A stretch of 64,000 bases of DNA, taken from Straminergon stramineum. Taxonomy: Eukaryota > Streptophyta > Bryopsida > Hypnales > Calliergonaceae. Position numbers and translations under genes: made by a program. Positions 1-13,200 of this stretch are shown here, piece by piece. Within the stretch, counting starts at the first letter, position 1. Every line of letters begins with the position of its first letter. The notes beneath the pieces were generated by a model. It was given only the letters and a program-made list of their open reading frames with translations, had not been told where the DNA came from and searched no databases. The stretch lies in contig OY987265.1 in NCBI GenBank assembly GCA_963920665.1, positions 31,005,001 to 31,069,000 of the forward strand, written 5' to 3'.

Positions 1-1241
1 CTGAATGCAATTTTCACAATTTTTCAAAAAAAATTGTTTGACAAGGTTATGTTTGTTTGCTAGAACAATCTCACCATCGAGATTATTGTGTTTCAATCCC
101 ATCTTAGAGCTATTAATGATATAGTTTTTTATATAATCTTGGACCTACTTCTACTTAACAATTTTTTAGAGAATCAAAATCAAAATTTTTTATTTTGAAA
201 TTTTTTTTCCTAGAATATCAACTCAATTCTTCAACACAAAATTTTTTTAACTCAAAGTCCATAGTGCAAAAACTTTCAACAAAAGGTGGTCAAAGTCATT
301 TGAAATTGTTGGCTAGTGTTCAAAAAAACTTCTTTTTCCAACTTTGAATGCTAATATCTCTCAATCTGTGGGGTCAATTTTCATGAAATTCTTACCACAT
401 GGTCTGAGACAAGTAAAGAACAAGGTCATATGGTTATATTTTTTTTAAAGTATTTTTTTTGTTTTTTTTGGGTGAATGCAATAGAAATGGCAGTTTCAAG
501 TGGTTTTTGACAAAAAAATGGCCGTGGTCCTTCGGAGGTTAAATTCAATTTTCTCGGTGTGCAGTATCTCGTAGCCCATTAGTAGTCATTCCTCCATTCT
601 ACCATAGTCACTTATTGCGCTCAATTTATGACATCACAACTCAAGTATGACTTGACGTAATCCACATTAGCAATAGTGCTACAATACATAGACAAAACTA
701 TAGATGACAACAGTTCTCATTGCTCATCTCATCTAGGCATCATCGAGTACTCCTTTGAATGCTTGATAAATGACTGCAACTTATAACACATGAGCTTTGG
801 TGACTAAATAATGACTAAAAGTCATTTTTCAGTCATTTTCTAGTGACCACTCATTTTTTCACTGGTTACATTTGCCCTTGTTTTCTAATAAGGCACCTTA
901 TTATCATGAACCTCTTATTGTGGTTTATTAGAATATGTATTATTATTCTACCTTTCAAAATTGCCTAGAATATTGGAATTACAAATTATGAAGACCAATA
1001 ATTTGATGAATGGGAAAGATAAATGAAAATGGAAATAAGGCTTTATAGAATACTAATATTTTGTTGAATCACAATGTAAATCTCTAAGAATGGCTAATTC
1101 TTTAAAGCTACATGTGTAGGTTGAAACTTAGAGTTTTTAGTATTAGTTTGAAAGCACTGATAGATTCTTAGTATTCTAGGTACAATCAAAATTTTCATTA
1201 GGAACCTTGATGATACCATCCCTAATAATAAGGCACTTCAT
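1..1241. other. AT-rich intergenic DNA with dispersed repeat
   Basis: No gene is supported here. The stretch around 280-560 resembles sequence near 22220-22480 and 35080-35300. All three share a stretch about an attenuated 'aatctgtgtggtcaa' block followed by 'tgaaattttttcacaca'-like text, so this is probably a decayed dispersed repeat of unknown class. The rest is low-complexity AT-rich sequence. Confidence 0.5.
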
Positions 1242-1498
1242 CACAAATTTTAGAACCTCCGGTTAGTCAACAATTATCATGTGGTTATTGTTGTTTCATG
1301 GGTTCGCATGTTAATATACAATTTAGCACATCATTACGATGCATTACTTTCAACTACAAGTCATGCATCGTAAAAGTGCAATAAATTGTAAAGTAATGCA
1401 TCATAATGATGTGCTAAATTGTATATTAACATGCGAACCCATGAAACAACAATAACCACATGATAATTTTTGCCAAACCAGAGGTTATAAACTTTGTG
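1242..1498. repeat. Foldback (hairpin) element
   Basis: Two arms of about 115 bp are inverted copies of each other around a centre at position 1370, with a loop of roughly 30 bp. The inner 80 bp (1272-1356 against 1389-1468) pair almost perfectly. The outer 30 bp pair with several mismatches (for example CACAAATTTTAGAACC against CACAAAGTTTATAACC). The form is that of a miniature inverted-repeat or foldback transposon. I could not identify a clear target duplication or superfamily. Confidence 0.75.
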
Positions 1499-4400
1499 GT
1501 GTTCACTTCATTGAAGTTGAAGATTGGAGCACGTATAAACTTATCTTCTATCAATTTCATTTTACAGAAGTAATAAAATAAGTAATAAATTAAGTTGTTC
1601 CCAAAAATCATATTGATGGCAACTACCTATTATCAAGACGGCCATGTCAACATTATTAGGAAAAATATACTCCAAATACATGCCAATTATGATTTGATAA
1701 ACCTTGTGTGAACCCTTGAGTTGTCGGTTTGATATCAAGATTTTTTTGAATATGTGTCTATGTTTTTTGTTAATAGAATTTATAGTTAGAAAGTCTTAAA
1801 GAGAGTGTTCAAATAGTAATTGGTAGAAGTCCCTATTAATATTGTGACTTATCTTCTAAAAACTTGGAGTGCCTTAACTACACCAATTCTCTACTTCTAG
1901 GGCCTGATTAAGTGCCCAATAGGTCAATTAGGTGTCAATCTAAGAGATGATTAGGAGTTTGAGAAATAGCCAGGCCTAACAATTGCAAAAATCCCATTAG
2001 AGATAGAAACAAACCTATAGGTGTATGAAATAAAAATAAAAATTAGGAACTAAATGATAAAGTCAAATCTTAAAGAGTCTGTTAAAATCCAACTTCAAAT
2101 TTAGAATTGTGTAGTTAGTTTTTAGAGGTTTACAAAAACATATGAAAATTTTAGTCGATAAAAAGTAAAGAAGTTATACTTGGATGAAGTTTAGTAGTCA
2201 ATAGTAAAAATCATCTAAGGAAAGTCAAAAAAGAATATCAAAATTTTGATAAAATTCACAAGTCCAAATCTATAGGAAAAATCAATTTGATAGATTAAGT
2301 TAGTAGAAAGTAGTGGATGAAGTTTTAAAGTATTGAATAGCGAGAAAACTTCATCCATTCGTTACTTTTAGTAGGAAGGTCCAATATTTTAGGTGTCTTA
2401 AGATTTTAGATATTTAATTTTATGCTCTCAAAAATAAAAATAATAAAAATCTAAAAATAATAAGTTAAGATTTAGAAGTTCAAAGTAGTAAGTAATAAGT
2501 AGATGGTCAATTAGAATCTTTTGAAAACAACTAAAGAACAAGTTGAAGTCATAATCATTTAGGAAATCTTTATAGGATTTTAGAACTAATTCACACTCAG
2601 AAAATAGGTCAAAATTAAAGAAGATAATATAGGAAGAAGTTTGGTCTAGAGTTGATTGAAAACAATAATCATCCACCCAATTCAAGTAAATTGAACCTTT
2701 GGGGACTAAAATTAACCTTAACACAAAAAAAAATCAAAAGTTAATTTAAATCAATAGGCTAGTTAAAATCAATGGATGAAGTTTGATAGGATACTTTTGA
2801 AGCCAAATTTCATCCACAATGAAGAACTTTTAGTTGGAAATTCCAATTAGAACATATATTATAGTTTCAAAAACTTCATTATATGCACTACCACTTAGGT
2901 TCTTTAGAATTTAGATTTGGTTAATTTTCATTTGAAGGTCTAGAATTTTGGCTCACAATGGCCAAAAACGACCAAAACTATCAATTCTTGGATATTGTTT
3001 TGTTTGAAGTTTACATCTAAATTCATTAGGTTTTAGCTTAAAACAAGATTTTTCTTTGTTTGGAAAGCACAATTGGATGATGCCTAGACACCCATTAGGA
3101 ATTCTACATTGAAAACACAAAGAACCTAGTTGTAATTGTTCTATCTCAAGGGTGGAGATAAAATACTCACACATAGAGTTATCTTTTAAGGTAGTCCGAG
3201 GCTCAAAATTTGCTCATGCTCTAAAACTGCCTACCTCCTCAAATATACATTGTTTGAACATGGAATGTTTTCATCTTTATAGGGATTTACCAACAGTGTA
3301 CATTTGAGGAGGTGGGCTATTTTGGAGCCCTATACCATTGTGTCTTCAAAAATTCATAACTAGTTCTATAAAGCTCCAAAAAATGAAACAACTTGGGTTA
3401 GATGTCAATTCTTCTTGTCTTTCAAGGAAAATTTATGGAAAAATGTTTCAAAAAGTTTCACTTTCCCAAAATTTTGTTTAAGCTCTTAAATGGGTACTTT
3501 ATTGACCTCCTACCCTACCCTCTCTTTCTACCTCTTTCTATTTATATACCCTTGTAGTGTGCTCGGAGGAACATCAAAATCTCTTATTGCTTGCCTCCTA
3601 AGCTTAGTTGAACTTGCCTCCCAAGTTGCTATTGCTCTCACTAGCAATGCCTCTATCCAATTTCCATTAATTAAAATCTTCATTGTGGTCTTTTGATGAG
3701 TTGTCTATAAAGTTGAGCAATGTGGACAATCTCATTGTTTATAGGCTGACCTACATGAGAATGAATATCGTTACTTGCACTAGAGGGGATTTGGTACCAC
3801 ATTTCATTTGTTACTAGTACTCTACTTTGTTCCCCTTGTTGTTGTCAATCACCTCTTAATTCAATACACTCGCTACTTTTTTGTAGAATTTGGTATTCTC
3901 TACAAAAATTAGTTTTCATCATTTTCATGAGATTTATTAATATCAACATTTTGCATGTTGCCCTTAGAAATGAAAGAGTGAATTGTTTTGTGGAATCTTC
4001 ATACGGGTGGAGTTAGTTTTAAGTACTTTGAGTTGATTGTACTATGGAGCTATTATGCAATTAAGTGAATTGTAAATGTGGACAATGCTTTTGTTGGGAT
4101 TAAAATCTTTGAACAATGTATCTTTTCATATTTAAGGCTTTCAATGACTAGTACAATAACTAAAATCGACACATTGTTTTCTTCTTATTGTTAGGTTTTG
4201 AATTGATGACTTAGTAATCATAAGACTTTACAGTTTTTATAATTACATCTAATTTTAGATTGATATATTTATGAATGACTATGTTTGATTTATGTATGGT
4301 CTTTGTTCTACAAATACTTTTAGCTTAATTAGTAGATTGTGAAGATTGTTAAACATGTATGAACCTAATTTCTAAAATTTTGTTAAAATGCTACTAAGAT

Positions 4401-6914
4401 TTTGCAATTCAAGATATCACAACTATGTAATCTATGGGATTTTTTAAAACTAGATATCTATTAGTTCTTTGCATTTGATTTGATTTATATGGACTCTCAA
4501 AGTCTCAAACATAGTTAAAGAAATTCATTAAAGGAATTGCACCGAATTTCATCCCTTTAGCAAAAATAATGTTTGTATTCTTATAAAACCTTTAAACTAG
4601 AGAACTAATGGTTGATTGTGGAACCCTTAGTTAAGATTTTTGAGAATTCTTAGTTTTGTATTGTGGTATTTGTGAAATATAGTTGAAGGCAATCTTCAAT
4701 TTTGTTATGATTTTTTATAAGATTTAACAAAAAATAAGTCTAATTTATAGTTATAACTAGGCTTAAATTCTTCTTATAATGATGATTGTAGGTTTATTTT
4801 CCTTTATTTATTACTTATTTAAGACCAATTTAAATGTTTTTATGTTATATTTTATGGATTTTGCAAGTTGTTTGTTATTTGGTTTTGAGAATTATAAATA
4901 CTTTGTTGTTCAAAAGCTTCTTCAATACCTTCAAATTCGTCTTTTGTACCTACATCACAAATATGAGGTGCACATTTTTCTTTATTTATGACTTTAAAAT
5001 GGCCCTAATTGTTGTTTCACTCATGGATAGTTGTATGGTAAATGTACCTATCTCCGATCACTTAAGGGATTTTGGAGCAGTTCATGAACATTTTAAAGCA
5101 CAATAAATTTAACCCATGTAGAAAGATAGGAAATATGGGGATTACCATTTTTTTCATAATTTTATTGATGAAATTGAAATAACCGTGAATTTTGGGAGCC
5201 AAAAAGTATTTAGAGCCCGTAGCCCATGTTTAGACTCTTCCAATTCCAATCATTAAAGAATTACTTTCTATTCACTACTTCCTATTTTTTTGAGCACTAA
5301 TTTGGGACACATATCATGACCTTACATTACAAAAAATCTAAACCTTAAAGGAGTCCATTTCGTTTTCACTTTTGGCCCCCCATGGTGCAAATATAGAAAA
5401 AAAAAATTTAATTTTAATTTTTTTTGGAAAATAATAATAATAATAATATTTTCCAAATCGTCAATCTGACATGGCACTAGTAGTGCCTTGTTAGATTTCA
5501 AAATTTATTTATTTATCCATATAATTGCACTACTACCATGTAGACTTGCAACCTCTTGCAAGGTTCAATTTTTTTCTAATACTAGTCCCACTCTTGAAAA
5601 GGGGGAAAAAAACACATTCCAAGCTTTGATTGGAAACCTAATCAAGCCTTGGTTGGAAACAATGCCCCCTACAGGTTGGGTAGGGATTATGGTTGACAAG
5701 GGATACATTGATCTTAATACAAGAAATGCATTGGAAGATTTTTTGGAAGTTGTGTTATTGCTAGATAGTATATTTACCTAGTTACTTGGGTTTAGGGTTT
5801 TTATCTTGAAGTGCCTATCAATTAGAAGTGATATGTCTTTAGGTTCTATACTAAAAGTGTTCATTATCTACATGTAGGTGTACTAATACTTGATCAATGT
5901 CCTTCGTTGGCTCCTCCCTTGCTGAATGAGCATTTGTAGCAAGGCTTCAAGTTGTTGTTTTGAAGATATAGTAGGAAGTTGGTTTGAGCATGATTTTGGG
6001 GCCCTTCTCACTCCCTTTTGACTATTTGAAGTTGCATTGTTGTTGGAAATTGTGAGAATGTTGTTCCAACCAATCTCTAATTCTTAAGACCAATTGTTGT
6101 AATTGTCTTGATTAGTGTTGTAGCTAGTGTGGAGAGAATAGTCTCCTTCACTTTCAACAAAGTTGTTCTCTACTTCAATACAATCACCCTCCATGGCTTC
6201 TTCTATTTTAGATTAATCACTCTTCTACCTTTCAAAATCCTTACAATATCTTAGAACTACTAGGATGATGTTTTTTCATAGACCTATTTTAAATGCAAGA
6301 TACTCTATGGAATGATGTAATGCAAAGTGAGCCTAAATATGTGAGCAAAATGTTGAAATCAACCACTTCAATAAACTACGTGAATGCTTGAACATCTATA
6401 GATGCATGAATGTTGAGAATGAGTATGCTTGAAGACACAAAAGGTGTAAAACCAACCTTGAGATAAAATAAACTAACCTTGTGATTGATGTTGTGCGGCG
6501 TTAAATAGATGTCCAAAACTTATCACTTACTGAAATGGGCCTATTTATTACTGTAATTGGCCACCAATTCTCCATTAATATTATCATTCATTTTACATTG
6601 AAATCGACCACCTAAATGTCACAATTTTGGGTGTTCCATCCATTCAATTTCCATCCAAAAATAAGGGTCAACATTTAGTATGTTCGATTTTAGGTGTAAT
6701 TACCTTATTGTATAGTACCTGGAAGTATTGTTGTGGAATTTCACTTCCCTATTGAAATAGAGCATGTAGAAGCCAATTCACCAAACTCCTATAGGCATAT
6801 AAATTCATCAAATCTTGAACAAGAAATTGCATTTAGAATCTCTAGCACTCTATTTTGAAGGTGTTATACATTTATATAATTAGAATTTCAAAGCAATCAA
6901 CAATTTTGCTTCTT
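1499..6914. other. AT-rich intergenic DNA, no gene recognised
   Basis: Only short ORFs are present (largest about 98 codons at 2428-2724 on the minus strand and 97 codons at 5488-5781 on the plus strand). Their translations are low-complexity or hydrophobic and match no family I know. A degenerate repeat landscape is the most likely content. Confidence 0.5.
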
Positions 6915-7848
6915 GTTGTATATCGTCTAAAATCTAGTACTACTACCTATGGCATCAATTAATTCCTTCACTAGAGTAGGCGTGCTAGCAATAAAAGTTT
7001 GCAAAATTGCTAAAGGTACTTCTTATAAATTATGAAGAGATCCAACCAATTCTTCTTTGTTTTGTGACCTAGATGTATTTTGAACTCCAACTTTCACTAT
7101 TTTCCAAAAGTTTTCTATTGGGTTCAAGTCTGGAGGGTTGAATGGCCAATTCAACTTCTTCATGCCATGAGTTTGTCTATGCAAATCCAGCAACACACTA
7201 CACTGGATAAGAGTGTCATCTTCCGTAAGTGTAAGATCTTGTGGATGATTGTGGAGAAATTAAAATAAAACCCATTCGAAATCCCTTCATAGACAATATC
7301 AACAAAATCAATTACACTCCTTTATGGAAGCATGATCATTAAAGAAGATTCATCAAAGCCACTAAAGGCCCTCCAAACCATCATTGATATACAACCTAAC
7401 TTGGAAATAAGTACCAAACATTTTAATTCATATCTTTCATATGATTCCCACCACACTCTAATTTGTTGGAAATTTTTTCCAATTTCAAAACATGACTCAT
7501 CAATTCATATGACTTTCTTCCAATCCCCAATCCAAGGCAAGTGCTAACCTATCTACTTCGTGCTTCTCACCAAAAAAAGGTTTTGTTTTGTTGCAACACA
7601 ATTTCTATATCCCAAGGTCATTAAGAGCATTTCTTACACTACAACAAACTAACCTCCAGGATGTCCGCCATCTGATTTACAATCTCCATGAGTGGTAAGC
7701 AGCAACCATCATGAAGTACTTGCTCTAAGTGACTCATAATGCGATTTGTAAGTTTTCCTCGAAAAATGTAAACGGTTGAAGACAGCATTTCCAATTCTTT
7801 TGCTAACTTATATGCGCACCTCATTCCAGCTTTGTGCATTCCAACCAC
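6915..7848 (-). pseudogene. Decayed Tc1/mariner-type transposase (DD34E, fungal-like lineage)
   Basis: The minus strand carries pieces of a Tc1-like transposase in the right order but in broken frames. At 7848-7750 there is an N-terminal helix-turn-helix segment (GMHKAGMRCAYKLAKELEML then SSTVY). At about 7510-7480 a DESCFEIGKN-like first catalytic Asp block is readable across stops and shifts. Next comes an SMMVWRAFSGFD block near 7375. At about 7160-7100 the third catalytic block reads WPFNPPDLNPIENFWKIVK. Counting from the second Asp (in TEDDTL) to the catalytic Glu gives 34 residues, so DD34E. A C-terminal remnant (KEELVGSLHNL, TLVKELIDAIGSSTRF) ends near 6915. Several stops and at least one frameshift make it non-functional. 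The wording of the blocks differs from the other Tc1 element at 43282-44915, so it is a separate lineage. I did not find its terminal repeats. Confidence 0.8.
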
Positions 7849-9229
7849 TAGTCACTTTGACTCCTTTCCCAACATCTGTTCACACTCTAGTCTTCATCTC
7901 TCTCAACAACTCTCTCAACAAGTAATGCCACTCAACCTACCCACAGCACCCAACACACTCCCCTGCACAAAAGCAAAGCACCTCACTCATCTTCCGTGAC
8001 ACAAATTCACCTTTAATCGAATGAAAAGTTCTCTTCACACCTCGCAATGTCATAACAGAGCAATTTCAAGAGTTTATATCTCATACGGCTAGTGAACTAA
8101 AGCACTCTTGTGCCGCAATGGGAGTGAACGCAAGCCATTGCATCGGAAGATGTTGACACGCTTCACGGAGAGCAACAAAAATCATGACTTTTAAAGGATT
8201 ATTTGGTGAAGAATCCACATAGAATTCTCCTCTAAAGACACAACTCCCAGTACTATGAGTGACAGTTGCATGGCGAATGCAGTTTGTTGAAGTTGCTCAT
8301 GCCAGGAACGGAAAAGGAAAGTCGACAGAAAATTACGTAACAATCCTTCCAGGTACTATACATTCTGACGTCGAAGGCAAGAAAGAGCAGGTCTAGGGAG
8401 TACAAATTGCTAGACGGACAAACCCTTTCACATCCCAGGGCCACGCAGATAAGTGAGGTACAAATGTGGTTGTCTAACCCGACCTTTGCACCAGATATGG
8501 GACACCATTCTTAGTTCAAGAGCTGTCAATTTCGAATGGAATACCAGATTGGCTAAAAAAACAGACACATTTATTCTAGAACAGAACAAATCGAAGCAGT
8601 CAGACACAACACCTGCAGTCTCGTGAAAGCAAATGCACCTCAGCATGTTTCGAGAACAGGAACCACCATACGTGAAGGTCTGCACAAGGATACAGCACGT
8701 TTATGTGCAAGCAATTTCGGACCAGTACTAATTCTCTGAGGTGGCAAAAAAATTTAGGACATCGAAATAACCACAATCAGCAAACTCATATCCGCCTCTC
8801 AAAAAGACAAACCACACCAAAGAGGTGTTCTACTGAAGATTGTCCACACTATCTTCACCTTCTCCAGATTCCGGTAATTAGTGTAAGACAATGTAATACG
8901 CCTGATTAGTGTAGAATACATTGAGGTCAGGTCCAATGCATACAAGGACGAGATAGTACCCCAAAATTGAAACCCAAATCCCCTGAAAATCACATACGAA
9001 AGCCCCTTTTCCAAGTAATAGCATTCCTCAGATTGTGCAAATTAGCACGACAGGATCAAACTCTTAGCATCCCTCAGCAACGCCATAAATGGAAAATGGA
9101 ACCAATGTCTCCATGTTGTCTACATATTGATGAAAAGGCAGGACACATTTCATACACAATTAACTAATGACCTTCCTGTGCAAATTACACCTACTTCGGA
9201 GGGAATGCCACCCATTTGTAAACATGTAC
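7849..9229. other. Region downstream of TIC20; probable 3' UTR, no coding gene recognised
   Basis: Base composition is closer to that of the genes than to the AT-rich intergenic DNA, especially from 8250 to 9229. The minus-strand ORF at 8428-8685 (85 codons) does not resemble a known family. The simplest reading is a long 3' untranslated region of the minus-strand TIC20 gene, possibly with an unrecognised non-coding exon. No polyadenylation site could be fixed. Confidence 0.4.
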
Positions 9230-10024
9230 CTATTCGTAAGGAATCTGCATGTAGGACGCATCGGACAAAAAGGGCACATCAGCGTACATGCCATTCAAAG
9301 CACAGCGGATGCAATCTAGCACAATGAAGAGAAAAGCGAAGGTGACGGCCAGCCAGTAGTGAGCTCCAAATTTCCCCCAGTACACGGCCTGCGGAACCCA
9401 GTCATTCACCGTGCCAATCACCTGCACGATAATCTCGAGAAGCATTCCCGTCACCACGTGAAACCGCAAGAAATGAGGCCACCGGTTGTTGCGCACCACG
9501 CCCAAATAGGCACCGAAGAAGTACGCCAGCAAGAACCAGCTGGGCAAGGAGCCGATGAGGATAAGAAACGGATACGTGCAGAATTCGTAGTCTTCGATAA
9601 ACGAGTGCAAACTGTACGCCGTCTCGGCGTACATCCACGTCTCGCTCAGCGGCATTAGGTATGGCACGCACGCTAAAATCCGCCACCAGAATTTGGGCTT
9701 CTCTTGCATGGGGGCGAATCCTTTAAACGACGGCACATCTTCCGTCGCCGCCCTCGGGGTGGTGGCTCTCGAGCGGGGTCTCCTCACACTTGGCGCAACA
9801 ATAATTCTACCCGCATCGCCCTCCCGAAAGGCGGACGCCACAGACCCTAATGGCGCAAACGCCAGACGATTGTGTGAAATCCCCATTGAAGGAGCGCACT
9901 TGGCCACTCCTCGCACCAAACGTGCACGACATACCACGGGAGATGGCGATGAAGGAAGACCAATGCTCATGGAATGCCCCAACACCTGTGACAACGAGCT
10001 TGTGCGCAAGGTCGCCATCGTCAC
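9230..10024 (-). CDS. TIC20: TIC20-I-like protein translocase of the chloroplast inner envelope
   Basis: Single-exon gene of 264 residues, close to the usual TIC20-I length of about 270. TIC20 is a multi-span inner-envelope protein of the TIC channel that imports nuclear-encoded preproteins into the chloroplast. Residues 1 to about 90 are rich in Ser, Arg and Ala with few acids, as in a chloroplast transit peptide. Four hydrophobic spans follow at about 114-130, 152-174, 186-207 and 220-240. The conserved C-terminal half is diagnostic: RFHVVTGMLLEI (187-198), VIGTVNDWVPQAVYWGKFG (202-220), and the end block CIRCALNGMYADVPF then SYMQIPYE. The start was taken as the first Met of the open frame because it leaves a full transit peptide. 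Several plus-strand ORFs overlapping it are antisense shadows. The family call is from recalled sequence, not a search. Confidence 0.95.
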   Translation of the reverse strand: MTMATLRTSSLSQVLGHSMSIGLPSSPSPVVCRARLVRGVAKCAPSMGISHNRLAFAPLGSVASAFREGDAGRIIVAPSVRRPRSRATTPRAATEDVPSFKGFAPMQEKPKFWWRILACVPYLMPLSETWMYAETAYSLHSFIEDYEFCTYPFLILIGSLPSWFLLAYFFGAYLGVVRNNRWPHFLRFHVVTGMLLEIIVQVIGTVNDWVPQAVYWGKFGAHYWLAVTFAFLFIVLDCIRCALNGMYADVPFLSDASYMQIPYE

Positions 10025-10270
10025 ACTCCCTCGGAATCCTGCTCAGCAATTGCTCTGCGAGCAAACGCACCTCTAAACCCTCAAACTAGCTCTTTAGGAA
10101 TTTGCATCATCCGAAGACTATCCCTGCTGATGATCACATTGCAAATGCGCCATGCGTAGTCGCTCGGTGATAAGTCTTGCTTCGGGGTTTGGAGGTTGTT
10201 TTCACACTAGTAGGTCTGCTCACAGGGATGCAGACGTGGCTGCCAGGTCAGCCATTACTAGCTAGGGTTT
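10025..10270 (-). promoter_or_regulatory. Presumed 5' UTR and proximal promoter of TIC20
   Basis: This is the GC-richer stretch directly upstream of the TIC20 start before the sequence returns to AT-rich repeats. It holds a ctagggttt motif at 10262-10270, a partial telo-box (AAACCCTA on the gene strand), which is common near starts of plant housekeeping genes. No TATA box or transcription start could be fixed. Confidence 0.4.
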
Positions 10271-13200
10271 ACAAATAGAAAAATGTAATTAAAAATAGTA
10301 TAAATTTGTGTCTCTATGTTACAGACAATCATCACATGAGCAACATGGTTGTAGGACAAAAAATTTACCTTATTACATTGTATTGTTAACTTGTACTTTC
10401 TACCTCCTTTTACTTGAAAAAAGAGCTAAGTTTCAAGAATTATTGTCAAAAGGTGACCAAATTTTTCTAGTTCACTCTAGCCCCTAAATGCCCAAGGCCA
10501 TTTTTGAGTTTCTAGAAATTTGCTATAAATTGAACAAAAATCCATCATTTTGACAAGTTACATCAATTTTTATTCACTTTCAACCATACAAATTCAAACT
10601 ATAAATGTTAGAGATCACATAGGAAAAAAACAAAACAATATCATTTATGGATTGAAAGATTATAATAATTGATCATGAGGATGTTAAAACTGCAAAAGTG
10701 ATTTGAAGTCTTTCAATCCTCTCTTTCAATCCTCTTTTCACATGTCAAATCTAAAAAGTTGGTTACCAAAAAAATATGAGGTTCAAGGGCCTAACATGTA
10801 TAACCCCAATCAATTTATAGCTTCTCAAAATCTACTCTACTATTTTCTTAAATGAATTTTGAATGTGATTTTTTCTTCAAGATCTAGTGCATTTGAGGCT
10901 CACTTCCAAGGGACCCTAACACTATGGAAAATCAAGATTGCAATGGACCCCCACACACAAAATCTTGAATAGAACAATTAGAATCAATCATTTTCTAAAT
11001 CTGATTTTTGATGCTAAAATTAGACTTCAAAAAGAATTTTTCAAAAATATAAACTACTAAAATTAACAACTTGATTAGGTTTTATCTAACTTCAAAGTAT
11101 TGTTAATACCAAAATTTGATGCCTCGGGCATTTAGGGGCTAGGAATAATTCCCATGCTTAGGCCAATATTATTGTGTCTTCTACACGGTGTTTCAAAGAC
11201 CACAAGCCCATGTCAAGTATAGTCTTTGCATTGTTTGATTGACCATGTTGAGGTGTCCATGCTCTAAGTATACAAATTCACAAACAACAATGCTTTCATT
11301 GCCTCTTTCTCAAACATATTGCCCTACACAATGAACAATTGAACGAGAATTTCAATCAATTTTGTGGAATTGCAAAGAAGGAATAAAGGCAAAACTGTAC
11401 CTAGATCCTATTTATGAAGTAATACATCTTTTTGTTTGGGACTTGATTTGGAATTGGATGGTTTATGTAATTCTTGTCTAAGATTGGGTAAAGGATTTGG
11501 AGAATGTAATTGCTAAGGCTCCAAATTAGGTCATAATAAGCCCTAAAATATATGAAAGGCGCATTTGGTCAAATAGTCTCTATCATTGTTGATTAGAAAA
11601 AGAAATTATTTTGTATTTTATTCTTGGGGGCATGGCGAGTGGTTGGAGTAGCAACATACGTGCGAACAAATGATAGGGTATGTTTAAAAAATGGGGGCTA
11701 AAAATTATAAATGGGTTTAGAGTATTATGGGGTATCGAAAATGGCATTGGATGTCTTTAATGTACTATAGGATATGGAATAATAGGTCCCATTAGAAAAT
11801 TACACAATGATAGCATGTGCAAAAAAAAATTTAAAATAATTCATACCCCTCTATAAAACAGTGGTTGTTCGCACCTATATCCTTATTTTGTTTAACACAT
11901 TGCCCCCCCCCCCCCCCATGATTTTATTAGATTTATTCTTTGGACAAAGCCTATGGCATCAACTCTCCTATCTACTATGGTTTTTGCATCCAACTTTCAA
12001 AATCCTATCTACAACCACATTTACATTGCACGATACGGTTGAAGTTAGGTTGGGGAGGATCCCTCTAGTTGGACACCCTTTTCCCTATCCAATTGGTTAG
12101 ATGGGAGTCTATTTTTTTTAATTAAATTATTATTTTTTTAATTAAATTTTTTTGCTTGTATATCATTGATTCAAAGTTTTCTTAGATTAATTTCCCTATA
12201 ATCCACTATCAATGAACTAATATTATTTTATACCTAGGACAAAGCCTCATGGTCATGATGTTCTTGTTTTTATCCCAACTAAGGACCAAGTGTTCAAATT
12301 TCAAACAATGGATAAACACAAACACATTCCAAGATATTACATAAAAGAATTTTTTTTCATCCATCAATTTCTTTGAACATTCTTGTATTAGTTCTTTAAC
12401 ATTTGTATATGATATATATTTTGAAGACTTTGCTTTGCAAAAATTCTACAATTCAAAGGTTACGGGTAGTTCTAGCCTCAAAAAGTTATTTTTCAATTAA
12501 AAAAATGAGCCTTCAAAAATGACTTGAATACAAAAAAATTAATCTTCAAGAATCACTATACATTTTGGACTTAAAGGAAAATAATTTCTTGTGAAAATCA
12601 CAAATATTCAATCTACAATTGATTTTAAATGGAATTTTCAATTTTTGGCTTCAAATTTCATTAAAAAAATATTGGTTTGTAAACTAATTGACCTAATTGT
12701 ATGGATATAGTCTATAGTTCATATTTTAAAACTATTGTTTGGGAGTCATCATAAAACTATTATTTTGTACTACATTTTAAAATACATCTTTACAACTTTA
12801 GAAATTTAGACTACCCCGGGTCCTTAAGGGATCAAACAACTTGCAAAGCCATTGTATTGTTTTCTACATGAACCATCTTCAAGTACTTCCTAGTATCATT
12901 GGTTTTTATAATTGATCAATATGCAACAATCTATTGTTTTCCCTCAACTTATGATTGGCCTACTAAGGAATTTGACATAGGATGCTTGAATACATTGATT
13001 AATCTTGTTAGTGCATGTCATACTAAATTACAAAAGTGTCAATATTTTAAATTGTGAAAAATTAAAATATTACTACATTGCACTAAATTTGCCCCAGTTT
13101 TTGGTAGAGACTTTATGTTTGCAACTACAATGATTTTAATTTTGAACCTGCATTAATAAAATAAATGAGTGTAGCAAGTGCAACCTAGGCAAGATAAAAA

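Noticed and set aside
8253..9167. A separate gene in the moderate-GC DNA downstream of TIC20
   Set aside because: All ORFs are short, overlap on both strands, and show no family resemblance; a long 3' UTR is simpler.
9359..10076. Plus-strand ORFs over TIC20
   Set aside because: Shadows of the TIC20 gene, whose minus-strand translation is clearly conserved.
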